Of a stretch of 13,422 nt of DNA, positions 6,766 through 13,422 are shown one piece after another; the first letter of the stretch is position 1, and every line of letters begins with the position of its first letter. The translations under genes were made by a program, and so were the position numbers. The notes below the pieces were generated by a model. The model ran no database searches. It was not told where the DNA came from and was given only the letters and a program-made list of their open reading frames with translations. The stretch covers positions 1 through 13,422 of the forward strand of contig JAJYDP010000059.1 in NCBI GenBank assembly GCA_021777365.1, read 5' to 3'. This DNA is from Chloroflexota bacterium (GTDB lineage Bacteria; Chloroflexota; Limnocylindria; Limnocylindrales; CSP1-4).

Positions 6766-6962
6766 GCGGTGTTGCGGTCGGCGGGATCCAGGCACCGCCC
6801 TGTCTGCCCGACGGGCTGCGAGCGCAGCCCCCGCCCTGTGGCGAGACCGGCGGGAACGCTTCGCGGACGCGACCGCCGGGCGCACGGCTCTGGGCCCGGG
6901 GCAAGTTCCGGGAGCTCGAACCTCCGCCCACGCCCCCGGGCCTGCGACGACCGGCGCCCGAT

Positions 6963-6967
6963 AGGAG
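6963..6967 (+). promoter_or_regulatory. Ribosome binding site fixing the lipoprotein start
   Basis: AGGAG lies 7 bases before the ATG at 6975. That ATG gives a perfect signal peptide. The longer frame from 6762 would place 71 Pro/Arg-rich residues before it and hide the signal, so the shorter start is preferred. Confidence 0.75.
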
Positions 6968-6974
6968 AGGTGGC

Positions 6975-7688
6975 ATGGATCACTCGAGTCGGCTGAACCT
7001 GCTCTCGACCTGCGCCCTGGCGGGCGTGCTGCTGTCGGCGGGCTGCACCGCATCGACAGCGGCCCTCGGCCCAGGAAGGCCTGCGCCTGCTGCCAGCGTG
7101 CCGGTGCCGGGCGGAGCCCCAGCCACGTCGGCCACGCCGACACCGGTCGCGCTGCCCACGCTGGCTCCCACTCCGGACGGCTGGCGGACCGTGCCCGCCG
7201 ACGACGACTCGCTCGCCTTCGCGATCCCCCCGGACTACCTGGCGGCATCCGCGGACCTGTTCCAGGGCCCGGACGTCACGGCCGAGGGATGGGTCCTCGT
7301 CGCCTTCGACGCGCGGGACGCCGATCCCGCCCGGCTGACCCTCGTCGTCGCGGGCTGGCCACGCGACGGGCGTGAGGTGGCCCGCGCCGATCTCGCCCGT
7401 TGGTCCCGGGCCAAACTCGCTGCCGAGCTTGCCGGCGAGCAGGACGCCCGCCTCCTCGGCACCACGCGGATGACGCTGCCGCTGGGCCCCGCGATCCGCT
7501 ACCTGCTCGCGCTACGCGAACCTGCCGGCATCTACCACCTCGCTCTGTACCACATCTGGACCCCGCGGGGGATCGTCCATCTCTCGGCGGGGGCGTACGG
7601 GGATAAGTGGGCCCTCAATGATCACGACTTCTCGATCATCCCCTCGACCCTCCGGCTCGTCGACGCGGGTTGGCGCGCGTCTGCATAG
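6975..7688 (+). CDS. Putative exported lipoprotein, 237 aa, possibly PsbP-like
   Basis: The N-terminus (MDHSSRLNLLSTCALAGVLL then SAGC) has a positive residue, a hydrophobic core and a lipobox ending at Cys24, so the mature protein should be lipid-anchored outside the membrane. Residues about 25-65 are a Pro/Ala/Thr-rich linker with TPTPVALPTLAPTPDGW, a style common in Chloroflexota. The body (about 66-237) has alternating strands, starting SLAFAIPPDYLAA and ending with GIVHLSAGAYGDKWALNDHD then FSIIPSTLRLV. This pattern resembles PsbP/LpqN-type lipoproteins, where a final strand and helix read 'phenylalanine...iso-SF/TLR'. That assignment is tentative. The role is unknown. It sits downstream of the protease and the 81-aa gene on the same strand. 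Confidence 0.8.
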   Translation: MDHSSRLNLLSTCALAGVLLSAGCTASTAALGPGRPAPAASVPVPGGAPATSATPTPVALPTLAPTPDGWRTVPADDDSLAFAIPPDYLAASADLFQGPDVTAEGWVLVAFDARDADPARLTLVVAGWPRDGREVARADLARWSRAKLAAELAGEQDARLLGTTRMTLPLGPAIRYLLALREPAGIYHLALYHIWTPRGIVHLSAGAYGDKWALNDHDFSIIPSTLRLVDAGWRASA

Positions 7689-7733
7689 GCCGCGGCGGCT
7701 CAGGACGCGGGAGCCAGAGGCGATCCCGAGTTA

Positions 7734-7768
<35 letters not shown>

Positions 7769-8006
7769 TCCAGCACGTTGGGCGCATCCGCCGGCCGGTC
7801 GAGTGGAGTCCAGAGCGGAGGCCCACGACCACGTGGATGTGAACATCCCCGCGCTCGAACAGATCCACGGCAAGCGCCTTCCCACGTTTGCCTCGTCGGC
7901 TTCGACGTGTCAACTCAGCGGCTGACGCAGAGCCGGGTGTTCGACGCGTGAAACCCGGAGACAACCGGGCGACGATGGCGATCGGAGGTTCGTTGGATAG
8001 GTGACA

Positions 8007-8023
8007 GCCCGCCTCTGGCGGGC
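8007..8023. repeat. Short perfect hairpin
   Basis: GCCCGCC-TCT-GGCGGGC forms a 7-bp stem with a 3-base loop. There is no T-run after it on either strand, so it is not a clear intrinsic terminator. Confidence 0.4.
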
Positions 8024-8182
8024 GCGGCGGCGCCGGATACGCTACGTGGAACCAGCGTCCGCCGCATGAGGCGCCGAGCGAGGCCACCTCGAGATCGCGG
8101 CCGATCCGCTCAGCGCCCGAACCGGTGGGTTGAACCGCCCTGACTTCGATGGAGACTCCATCGCTTGGAGGAACATGGAGTC

Positions 8183-8521
8183 ATGGCAGAAGGCAGCAGC
8201 AGCCCGTTCCAGCGACGCTATCCGCCCGAGCTCCGGGAGCGGGCGGTCCGGATGGTCATCGAGACCGTAGGTGAACAGGGTGAACGGTTCGGCGTCGTCA
8301 CCCGGGTCGCTCACCAGCTCGGGATCGGGCCCGAGTCCCTGCGCAAGTGGGTCCACCAGGCCGAGGTGGACGGCGGCAAGCGCGCGGGGCTCACCACCGA
8401 GGAGCGTGCCCGCATGAAGGAGCTCGAGCGAGAGAACCGCGAGCTCCGCCGGGCGAACGAGATCCTGAAGAGCGCCGCAGCTTTCTTCGGGGCGGAGCTC
8501 GACCGCCGCTCGCCGAAGTGA
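8183..8521 (+). CDS. IS3-family transposase orfA
   Basis: This 112-residue protein binds the element ends. It has the IS3 HTH region (RRYPPELRERAVRMVIETVG to GIGPESLRKWVHQAEVDGG) and a C-terminal leucine-zipper-like helix (LTTEERARMKELERENRELR then RANEILKSAAAFFGAEL). I chose the ATG at 8183, which has GGAGG eleven bases upstream. The same frame could also start at a TTG at 8165. Its stop overlaps the orfB GTG. In IS3 elements orfA and orfB are usually joined by -1 frameshifting into an OrfAB transposase, and the frames here are arranged for that. The gene itself looks intact. Confidence 0.88.
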   Translation: MAEGSSSPFQRRYPPELRERAVRMVIETVGEQGERFGVVTRVAHQLGIGPESLRKWVHQAEVDGGKRAGLTTEERARMKELERENRELRRANEILKSAAAFFGAELDRRSPK

Positions 8522-8916
8522 CCAGGTACATCGACGAGCATCGGTGCTCGTTCGGGGTCGAGCCGATCTGCCAGGCCTTGGCGATCGCCCCATCGTCCTA
8601 CTACGCCGCCCGATCGCGGCCACCGTCTGCCCGCTCGGTCCGGGACGCGGCCCTGGGCGCCGACATCGACCGGCTCCATCGCGCCAACTTCGCCGTGTAC
8701 GGAGCCCGCAAGCTCTGGCACGCCCTCCGCCGGGAGGGCACCACGGTCGGCCGCGACCAGGTCGCTCGTGTGATGCGCGGCCTCGGTCTCGCCGGCGCCG
8801 TGCGTGGCAAGGTGAAGCGCACGACGGTGAGCTCGGAGCTCTCGCCTCGGCCGGCCGACCTCGTCGAGCGGGTGTTCAGCGCCCCCGCGCCGAACCGCCT
8901 GTGGGTCGCCGACATC
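8518..8916 (+). pseudogene. IS3-family transposase orfB, exon 1 (5' part)
   Basis: From the GTG overlapping the orfA stop this frame encodes 133 residues: the HTH_21 region (GVEPICQALAIAPSSYYAAR to NFAVYGARKLWHALRREG) and the start of the integrase core. It ends PNRLWVADI, where Asp is the first residue of the catalytic DDE triad. In IS3 proteins this is followed by Thr-Tyr-x-Pro-Thr-Trp. Here the sequence changes abruptly to ERHEALSTVR and a stop, because a group II intron begins. The missing sequence resumes at 11077 in the same frame. Confidence 0.85.
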
Positions 8917-9520
8917 GAGCGCCACGAGGCGCTCTCAACCGTGCGGTGATGGAACGAGCACCGCCGCCGGCCCGTCGCAGCGGGTCGGTGAAGCTGGGGG
9001 CAGCCTGAACCCAGGGACGTGGGTGAGGGCGGACAGCAGCCCCGACAACGCCGGGACGGACCAGCACTGCCAGATGGTCCGGGTCCGGCAAGCGAGACGG
9101 GACGGTGTACGCGAGAAACCAGCGACTGAACGCCTCTCAAGCGACGCCACCAGCTCGAACCTGGCGGATCTGGGCTGGGCTGCCGCGCGCATCCGCGCGA
9201 CGTTCGTCGCACGGAGAACTCTCCGGCCGGTCAATGTCGCCGGACGGGGAGGCCACGGGGAAAGCCTGCGGCGTACCCGTGGCGATGCGGCAGGGGCATA
9301 GCTGGACACCTCGCCCGTCGAACGGTTGGAGAGTGAACGTGGGAACCATCCCGGCGGTCCCCTCACCGGTCAGCTGCCTGCTGACCGACGGGAAGGCCCG
9401 TCGCCGGCCGATGCGGTCGGGATGGGGCGGAGGACCCGCAGTAGTCCGAGGCCGGGAAAGCCGGCCACATGGCGAAGGGGTCCAGCGGATTCGCAGCAGC
9501 GCGGACCGAGAAGGTCGCCG

Positions 9521-10969
9521 GTGAACATCGGCGCGCCGTGGCCCGACCTCAGCGAGGCCGAGCACCGGGTACTCGCGATGCAGCGGAAGCTGCACCAATG
9601 GGCACGCGTTGATCCTGATCGTCGGTTCGATGATCTCTACAACCTCCTCGCCGACCCGGCTTTCCTCGTCGTGGCGTGGGACCGGGTGCGGCACAACACG
9701 GGTGCACGCACGGCGGGCGTCGATGGCCTCGCACCGCGAGCCATCGGCGAGCGCGCCGGGGAGTTCCTGGTCGGGCTGCGAGCGCTGCTCAAGGCCCGCC
9801 GGTTCACCCCGGCCCCGGTCCGGGAGAAGGGGATCCCGAAGGCGTCGGGCAAGGTCCGCCGCCTCGGCATCCCGACGACCGCCGACCGGGTGGTGCAGGC
9901 ATCCCTGAAGCTGGTGCTGGAGCCGATCTTCGAGGCGGACTTCCAGCCGTGTGCATACGGCTTCCGCCCGAAGCGGCGGGCGCAGGACGCGATCGCCGAG
10001 ATCCACTACCTCGCGTCACCTTCTCGAAACTACGAGTGGGTATTCGAGGGGGACATCACGGCCTGCTTCGACGAAATCGACCATCAGGCCCTTGTGGGTC
10101 GGCTGCGACATCGAGTCGGAGACAAGCACGTCCTGCACCTGCTGTCGGCGTTCCTGCGGGCGGGCATCCTCTCCGAGGGTGCTGTCAGCCGCGAGACGAT
10201 CACCGGCACGCCGCAGGGCGGCATCCTCTCACCGCTGCTGGCCAACATCGCGCTGTCCGTCCTCGACGAGCACTTCGCCCAGCGATGGGCCGCGCTCGGA
10301 CCGGAATGGACGCGCCGGAAGCGCCGCCGGGCAGGCGTCCCGGCCATGCGGCTCGTCCGTTACGCGGACGACTTCGTGGTCCTGGTCGCCGGCACCCGGG
10401 ACGATGCCGAGGCATTGCGCGACGAGGTGGCAGGGGTGCTCGCGCCCATGGGCCTGCGCCTGTCGGAGGCGAAGACGAGGGTCTGCCACATCGACGAGGG
10501 GTTCGACTTCCTGGGCTTCCGCATCCAGCGGCGAGCCTGGCGAGGTCGGACAGGCAAGCTGGCGGTCTACACGTATCCATCGAAGAAGGCGCTCGCCTCG
10601 GTGATGGAGAAGGTCAGATCGCTGACGCGCCGCGAGAAGCATCGAACGCTCGCCGACCTCCTGCGCCGGCTCAGTCCGGTGCTCCGAGGCTGGTGCACCT
10701 ACTTCCGTCACGGCGTCTCGAAGCGGACGTTCGAGTACCTCGATCACTTCGCCTTCTGGCGGATCGTGGGCTGGCTCCGCAAGCGGCACCTCAAGCTGAA
10801 CTGGGGCACCCTGCACCGCCGCTTCCTCCCGGGTTGGGAGATTCGCGACGGCGGGACCGAGCTCTTCCGACCACGAACGGTGGCGATCATTCGCTACCGC
10901 TATCGGGGCGCTCGGATCCCGAACCCCTGGGCGAACGAACCGACCGGATCACGGCCACCGGCGGCATGA
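9521..10969 (+). CDS. ltrA-like: Group II intron reverse transcriptase/maturase (no endonuclease domain)
   Basis: This 482-residue protein helps splice the intron and copies it into DNA. The GTG at 9521 follows a GAGAAGG site. The upstream frame from 9326 is Arg/Pro-rich intron RNA, not protein. The N-terminal RT0-RT2 region includes RTAGVDGLAPRAI and IPKASGKVRRLGIPTTADRV. RT3 has FEGDITACFDEIDH (Asp178), RT4 has GTPQGGILSPLLANI (about 229-243), and RT5 has the catalytic YADD at 281-284 (RLVRYADDFVVLV). Domain X, the maturase thumb, follows with GWCTYFRHGVSKRTFEYLDH. The C-terminus ends in a short RYRYRGARIPNPWANE segment. There is no H-N-H endonuclease domain, as in many bacterial introns that prime from replication forks. 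All key residues are intact. Confidence 0.92.
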   Translation: MNIGAPWPDLSEAEHRVLAMQRKLHQWARVDPDRRFDDLYNLLADPAFLVVAWDRVRHNTGARTAGVDGLAPRAIGERAGEFLVGLRALLKARRFTPAPVREKGIPKASGKVRRLGIPTTADRVVQASLKLVLEPIFEADFQPCAYGFRPKRRAQDAIAEIHYLASPSRNYEWVFEGDITACFDEIDHQALVGRLRHRVGDKHVLHLLSAFLRAGILSEGAVSRETITGTPQGGILSPLLANIALSVLDEHFAQRWAALGPEWTRRKRRRAGVPAMRLVRYADDFVVLVAGTRDDAEALRDEVAGVLAPMGLRLSEAKTRVCHIDEGFDFLGFRIQRRAWRGRTGKLAVYTYPSKKALASVMEKVRSLTRREKHRTLADLLRRLSPVLRGWCTYFRHGVSKRTFEYLDHFAFWRIVGWLRKRHLKLNWGTLHRRFLPGWEIRDGGTELFRPRTVAIIRYRYRGARIPNPWANEPTGSRPPAA

Positions 10970-10978
10970 GTCCGTGGA

Positions 10979-11012
10979 GAGCCGGATGCGACGAGAGCCG
11001 CACGTCCGGTTC
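10979..11012 (+). ncRNA. Group II intron domain V
   Basis: These 34 bases form the catalytic hairpin. GAGCCGGA pairs with UCCGGUUC across a two-base bulge, then UGCGAC pairs with GCCGCA around a GAGA tetraloop. The AGC catalytic triad is present near the 5' side. Length and loops match the consensus exactly. Confidence 0.9.
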
Positions 11013-11018
11013 GGAGGG

Positions 11019-11068
11019 CGGGTCGAGGAGACGGACCGGCTGAAAGGCCGACACCGCGCCTCGACCCG
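11019..11068 (+). ncRNA. Group II intron domain VI (branch-point hairpin)
   Basis: A perfect 10-bp stem (CGGGTCGAGG at 11019-11028 with CCTCGACCCG at 11059-11068) follows domain V directly, as expected for domain VI. The apical part contains several As, any of which could be the branch adenosine. I could not choose among them. Confidence 0.75.
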
Positions 11069-11076
11069 ACCCCTAC

Positions 11077-11557
11077 ACCTACCTGCCGACGTGGGCGGGC
11101 GTCCTGTACCTGGCCGCGATCGTCGACGTCTTCAGCCGGGCCGTCGTCGGCTGGGCGATGGCGGCCACGATGCGGGCCGAGCTCGTCCTGGCCGCCCTCG
11201 ACATGGCGATCGAACGCCGGCAGCCCGAGCCAGGGCTCATCTATCACTCTGATCACGGCAGCCGGGCAGTACACGAGCCTCGCCTTCGGCCGACGGTTGC
11301 GGGAGGCGGGGATCCTGCCGTCCATGGGCAGCGTCGGCGATTGCTTCGATAACGCCATGGCCGAGAGCTTCTTCGCGAGTCTGGAGACCGAGCTGATCGA
11401 CCGGAGCGTCTGGCGGACCCACGACGAGGCCCGTCTGGCGGTCTTCGACTACATCGAGGTCTTCTACAACCGGGTCCGCCTGCACTCCGCTCTCGACTAC
11501 CTCTCACCCGCCGAGTTCGAGAGGAGGTACCGTCTGAGCCAGACAACCGCTGCCTAA
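11077..11557 (+). pseudogene. IS3-family transposase orfB, exon 2 with a 4-nt frameshift
   Basis: The first frame resumes the integrase core with TYLPTWAGVLYLAAIVDVFS and reaches the second catalytic Asp in IYHSDHGS. There the sequence GGCAGCCGGGCAGTACACG carries four extra bases compared with the expected GGCAGC-CAGTACACG (Gly-Ser-Gln-Tyr-Thr). The frame then shifts. The rest continues in the new frame from MGSVGDCFDNAMAESFFASL, with the third catalytic Glu in AESFF, to YNRVRLHSALDYLSPAEFER and the stop at 11555-11557. After splicing, the full orfB would be about 291 residues, a normal length, but the insertion leaves it broken. Even a perfectly spliced RNA could not make the transposase without a second frameshift. 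Confidence 0.85.
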
Positions 11558-11576
11558 CCGTGACCGTCCACGGAAC

Positions 11577-11762
11577 AGTGAAGATCGTGGTGGGCGTCCG
11601 CCGGGAGCCTGACCTGCCACGAAACTGACCCGTCGCGGTGTCATTCCTGGGACCCGTCGGCTCGCTCCGGACGCCCGACCGTCGGAGGGGAAGACGGCCG
11701 GTTCAGATCGCCACTTCCCGCGCCGCCGTCGCTACAGCCTGCGCAACGCCAAGCGCCTGTCG
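11577..11762. other. Junction between the IS3 remnant and the zinc-ribbon gene
   Basis: These 186 bases are not clearly genic. The frame of the downstream zinc-ribbon gene is open from 11613. It reads protein-like from about 11718 (RRRYSLRNAKRLSVVLALAR), but contains no ATG or GTG before 11763. The gene has probably lost its true start to the IS insertion. Confidence 0.5.
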
Positions 11763-12640
11763 GTGGTCCTCGCGCTCGCCCGCGCGGAGCTCGCCAACCA
11801 GACCGACCCCGTGCGCTACGCCCGGATCGTGAAGGAGCAGCTCGCGGCGCTGCCGGCGCAGTTCCACGTCGCCTGGGGCGCGCTCCGAGACCCCGAGGAC
11901 CGACTCTGCTCGATCGCCGCCCTCCTCATCGGGGCGCGCGACCGTGCGCGGCGGAACACCGCGGCCTACATGGCCGACGCGAAGACGCGCTCGGTGCTGC
12001 GCCTGCTCGACGGAGAGAACGCGGAGCGAGCCAGGGCGGGGTTGCCGCCCCTCGTGGCCACCATCAGGCCCGGCCGGCTGACGCTCTCGATCGACGTGGC
12101 TGGGCTCACGCTCGCCGACTTTCCCTCGCGCCTGCTCGACTGGGACCGGAAGGGCAACCCTGGCGTGGATCCGCTGACGTTATCGGCGGGCTCGAGCTAC
12201 CAGGCGCACTGGCACTGCCACCGCTGCGGGCACGCCTGGACCGCGCCGGTGAACCAACGCACCGCACCAAGCGCTTCACCCGCTGTCAGCGCTGCCACAC
12301 CGAGCGGGCTGACGGCCTGAACTCGCTCGCCGCAGTCCATCCGGAGCTCGTCGCCGAGTGGGACGCCGCTGCCAACGCGCCGCTGCGCCCTGAGCGGATC
12401 AGGGCGACCTACGACAAGACCGTGGTCTGGCGCTGTCCGGACGACCCCGAGCATCCCGCCTATCGGATGTCACCGTTCGCGCGGGCGAAGGTCGAGGTCG
12501 GCTGCCCGATCTGCCGGAAGCGTCGGCGGGCCGAAGAGCGCCGCGAACGCAGGCTGTTGCCGGCCGCGCTATGTGGTGACGATCCGGCAGGATTGGGTGG
12601 GGACGTGACGGCAGCGCTGGATGGAGACGCCGCCGCCTGA
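11763..12640 (+). pseudogene. Zinc-ribbon (DUF4379-like) protein gene, 5' end missing and frameshifted
   Basis: An N-terminal helical region of unknown family (LALARAELANQTDPVRYARI onward) is followed by two zinc-ribbon repeats of the DUF4379 style. The first reads LLDWDRKGNP, then GSSYQAHWHCHRCGHAW with Cys-x-x-Cys. After a frame change at about 12264 comes TRCQRCHTERADGLNSLAAV. The second reads HPELVAEWDAAANAPLRPER, VVWRCPDDPEH and GCPICRKRR. One missing base in CGCACCG-CACCAAGCGC reconnects the halves as Arg-Thr-Gly-Thr-Lys. No start codon is seen in the open frame before GTG 11763, which lies inside sequence that already looks coding. The family often accompanies nucleases or DNA-handling proteins in accessory DNA, but no nuclease motif is visible here. 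It converges with the ATPase gene, with only three bases between the two stops. Confidence 0.65.
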
Positions 12641-12643
12641 GCA

Positions 12644-13422
12644 TCACTGTTCGCGGGTGAGCTCGGCGACGGCCTTCTTGGCGCAGGCGTCGTCGACGAG
12701 CTCCTTGCCGTCGGCCGCGGCGGCGATGAGGGCGGCCACCGCGGCGTTGTTGAGCGCGCGGGGGATGCCGTTGGACTGGCGGTGGAGGCGCACGATCGCG
12801 TCGTCGGCGAAGAGCTGGTCGCTCCGTCCGGCGAGCGCGAGATGGTGGCGCAGGTAGGCCGTCGAGTCGCCAAGGTCCATCGGGCCGATGTGGTAGCGCA
12901 CCGCGATGCGCTGGTCGAGCGCGGCGAACACCCCGAGGCGCAGCTGCCGGGCGAGGGAGGGCTGCCCGAGCAGGATCCCGGCGAACGGGCTGCGGCTGTC
13001 CATGTCGGAGTTGGTGAGCAGGCGGAGCTCCTCGAGCTGGTCCGGCGTGAGGAGGTGGGCCTCGTCCACCACGATCACCACCCGCCGGTGCCGCTCGGCC
13101 TCTTCGGCCTCCAGGAGTTCCTGCGCCTGGGCCATCACCTCGGCCTTGAAGAAGCGCGGCATGCCGCCCAGCGCCCGGACCACGCTGACATAGAGCCCCC
13201 GCGTCCCGAAGGCCGGGTTGGCGATGTAGATGAGGGCGTGGCGCGACGGATCGAGGGTCGAGCGGGCTGCCCGGGCGGCCACCGTCTTGCCGGTCCCGAC
13301 CTCGCCCGTGATGACCCCGAGGGCCGCCTCCGCGATGCAGTGGCGGATGCGCGCCACGGCCTCCTCGTGGGGACCCCTCGTGAACAGCTCGGACGGGGCG
13401 AGGCTCTTCCCGAAGGGGGTGC
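12644..13422 (-). CDS. TniB/ExeA-like AAA+ ATPase, 5' end beyond window
   Basis: About 258 residues are visible, starting TPFGKSLAPSELFTRGPHEE at the window edge. A GTG at 13357 could start translation, but the sequence before it already matches the family's N-terminus (PFGK-x-LAP), so the true start lies outside. Walker A is GEVGTGKT, Walker B is VVIVVDEAHLL, then comes a LTNSDMDSRSPFAGILLGQP sensor region and an arginine-bearing ALDQRIAVRYHIGPMDL segment. The C-terminal lid helices include HHLALAGRSDQLFADDAIVR and NGIPRALNNAAVAALIAAAA. Such ATPases are usually encoded just after an rve-type DDE transposase and act in target choice, like TnsC/TniB. The partner transposase would then be outside the window at higher coordinates. 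ExeA, the secretion ATPase, is a sequence relative but an unlikely role here. Confidence 0.85.
   Translation of the reverse strand, partial: TPFGKSLAPSELFTRGPHEEAVARIRHCIAEAALGVITGEVGTGKTVAARAARSTLDPSRHALIYIANPAFGTRGLYVSVVRALGGMPRFFKAEVMAQAQELLEAEEAERHRRVVIVVDEAHLLTPDQLEELRLLTNSDMDSRSPFAGILLGQPSLARQLRLGVFAALDQRIAVRYHIGPMDLGDSTAYLRHHLALAGRSDQLFADDAIVRLHRQSNGIPRALNNAAVAALIAAAADGKELVDDACAKKAVAELTREQ

Larger units (their letters stand above)
8917..11076 (+). mobile_element. Group II intron with maturase ORF
   Basis: Group II introns are self-splicing RNAs that move by reverse transcription. The boundaries are set by exon continuity. Exon 1 ends GCC-GAC-ATC at 8916 and exon 2 starts ACC-TAC-CTG at 11077, giving an uninterrupted ADI-TYLPTWAG transposase motif. 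The intron (2160 bases) holds the ribozyme domains I-III (8917-9520), the RT/maturase ORF, and domains V-VI (10979-11076). The 3' end is CCTAC, matching the usual A-pyrimidine rule. The 5' end is unusual: GAGCG rather than GUGYG, and it starts with a 7-bp hairpin (GAGCGCC-ACGA-GGCGCTC). A canonical GTGCG follows at 8941. Confidence 0.85.
8131..11576 (+). mobile_element. IS3-family element, interrupted by a group II intron, right end incomplete
   Basis: The left end TGAACCGCCCTGACTTCGAT at 8131 has the look of an IS3-family terminus in high-GC bacteria, about 50 bases before orfA. orfA and orfB overlap by four bases with orfB in the -1 frame, as in IS3 elements. Without the intron the element would be about 1.3 kb, the usual size. 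At the right, about 20 bases after the orfB stop, GTCCACGGAAC resembles the inner part of the inverted repeat. The outermost dozen bases expected there are not present, so the right end is probably lost at about 11576. The element is likely immobile. Confidence 0.75.

Noticed and set aside
8007..8023. Intrinsic terminator after the lipoprotein
   Set aside because: The stem is perfect but more than 300 bases after the stop and has no T-run.
9521..10969. Retron or diversity-generating RT
   Set aside because: The RT has a maturase X domain and is followed directly by domain V and VI RNA. No msr/msd RNA or template/variable repeats are seen.
9676..11043. 455-codon plus-strand ORF overlapping the maturase
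   Set aside because: It is a shifted-frame shadow of the RT gene with Arg/Pro/Gly-rich composition and no motifs.
12644..13422. Type II secretion ATPase ExeA
   Set aside because: The ExeA similarity is to the AAA domain only. The peptidoglycan-binding part is not visible, and the sequence style matches transposon helper ATPases.

Overview
The window is high-GC DNA from a mosaic accessory or genome-rearrangement region. Shine-Dalgarno-like AGGAG/GGAGG sites precede the believable starts, and one lipoprotein has a Pro/Thr-rich linker. This fits Actinomycetota or Chloroflexota, with the linker slightly favouring Chloroflexota. The assignment is inference from composition and protein style only.

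Layout. Positions 1-463 hold no convincing gene, apart from a possible GAF-like tail (2-178). At 464-814 (minus) lies the C-terminal part of a NarL/LuxR-type response regulator. It was cut by an IS1595-family insertion sequence (802-1826, 24-bp perfect terminal inverted repeats, one DDE transposase), and the inverted repeat now supplies the regulator remnant's start codon. Positions 1827-2571 are gene-poor. Positions 2572-4235 (plus) carry a run of small genes: a short acidic protein broken by an apparent 1-nt deletion, a 97-aa conserved-looking hypothetical, a possible 28-aa Cys-containing peptide, a 130-aa hypothetical, and the C-terminal stub of an MT-A70-type adenine methyltransferase. A small excisionase/MerR-like HTH protein (minus) is divergent from the most striking gene, an AAA+ ATPase fused to an M41 (FtsH-type) zinc peptidase with no membrane segment (4972-6324). 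It is followed on the same strand by a doubtful 62-aa ORF, an 81-aa protein and a lipoprotein with a possible PsbP-like body.

At 7734-7768 (minus) is the 3' end only of a tRNA, proline-like by its acceptor and T arm. It looks like the attachment-site scar of an integrative element. From 8131 an IS3-family element begins (orfA, orfB). Its orfB is split just after the first catalytic Asp codon by a group II intron (about 8917-11076) encoding a reverse transcriptase/maturase without an endonuclease domain. Removing the intron restores the transposase reading frame, but exon 2 has a further 4-nt insertion that kills it, and the right IS end is not recognisable.

The right end holds a frameshifted zinc-ribbon (DUF4379-like) gene with no visible N-terminal start. 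It converges on a TniB/ExeA-like AAA+ ATPase that runs off the window on the minus strand and is probably the helper ATPase of another transposon. The window is therefore a nest of mobile elements and decaying cargo around one apparently intact and unusual module: HTH regulator, soluble FtsH-like protease, small protein and lipoprotein.
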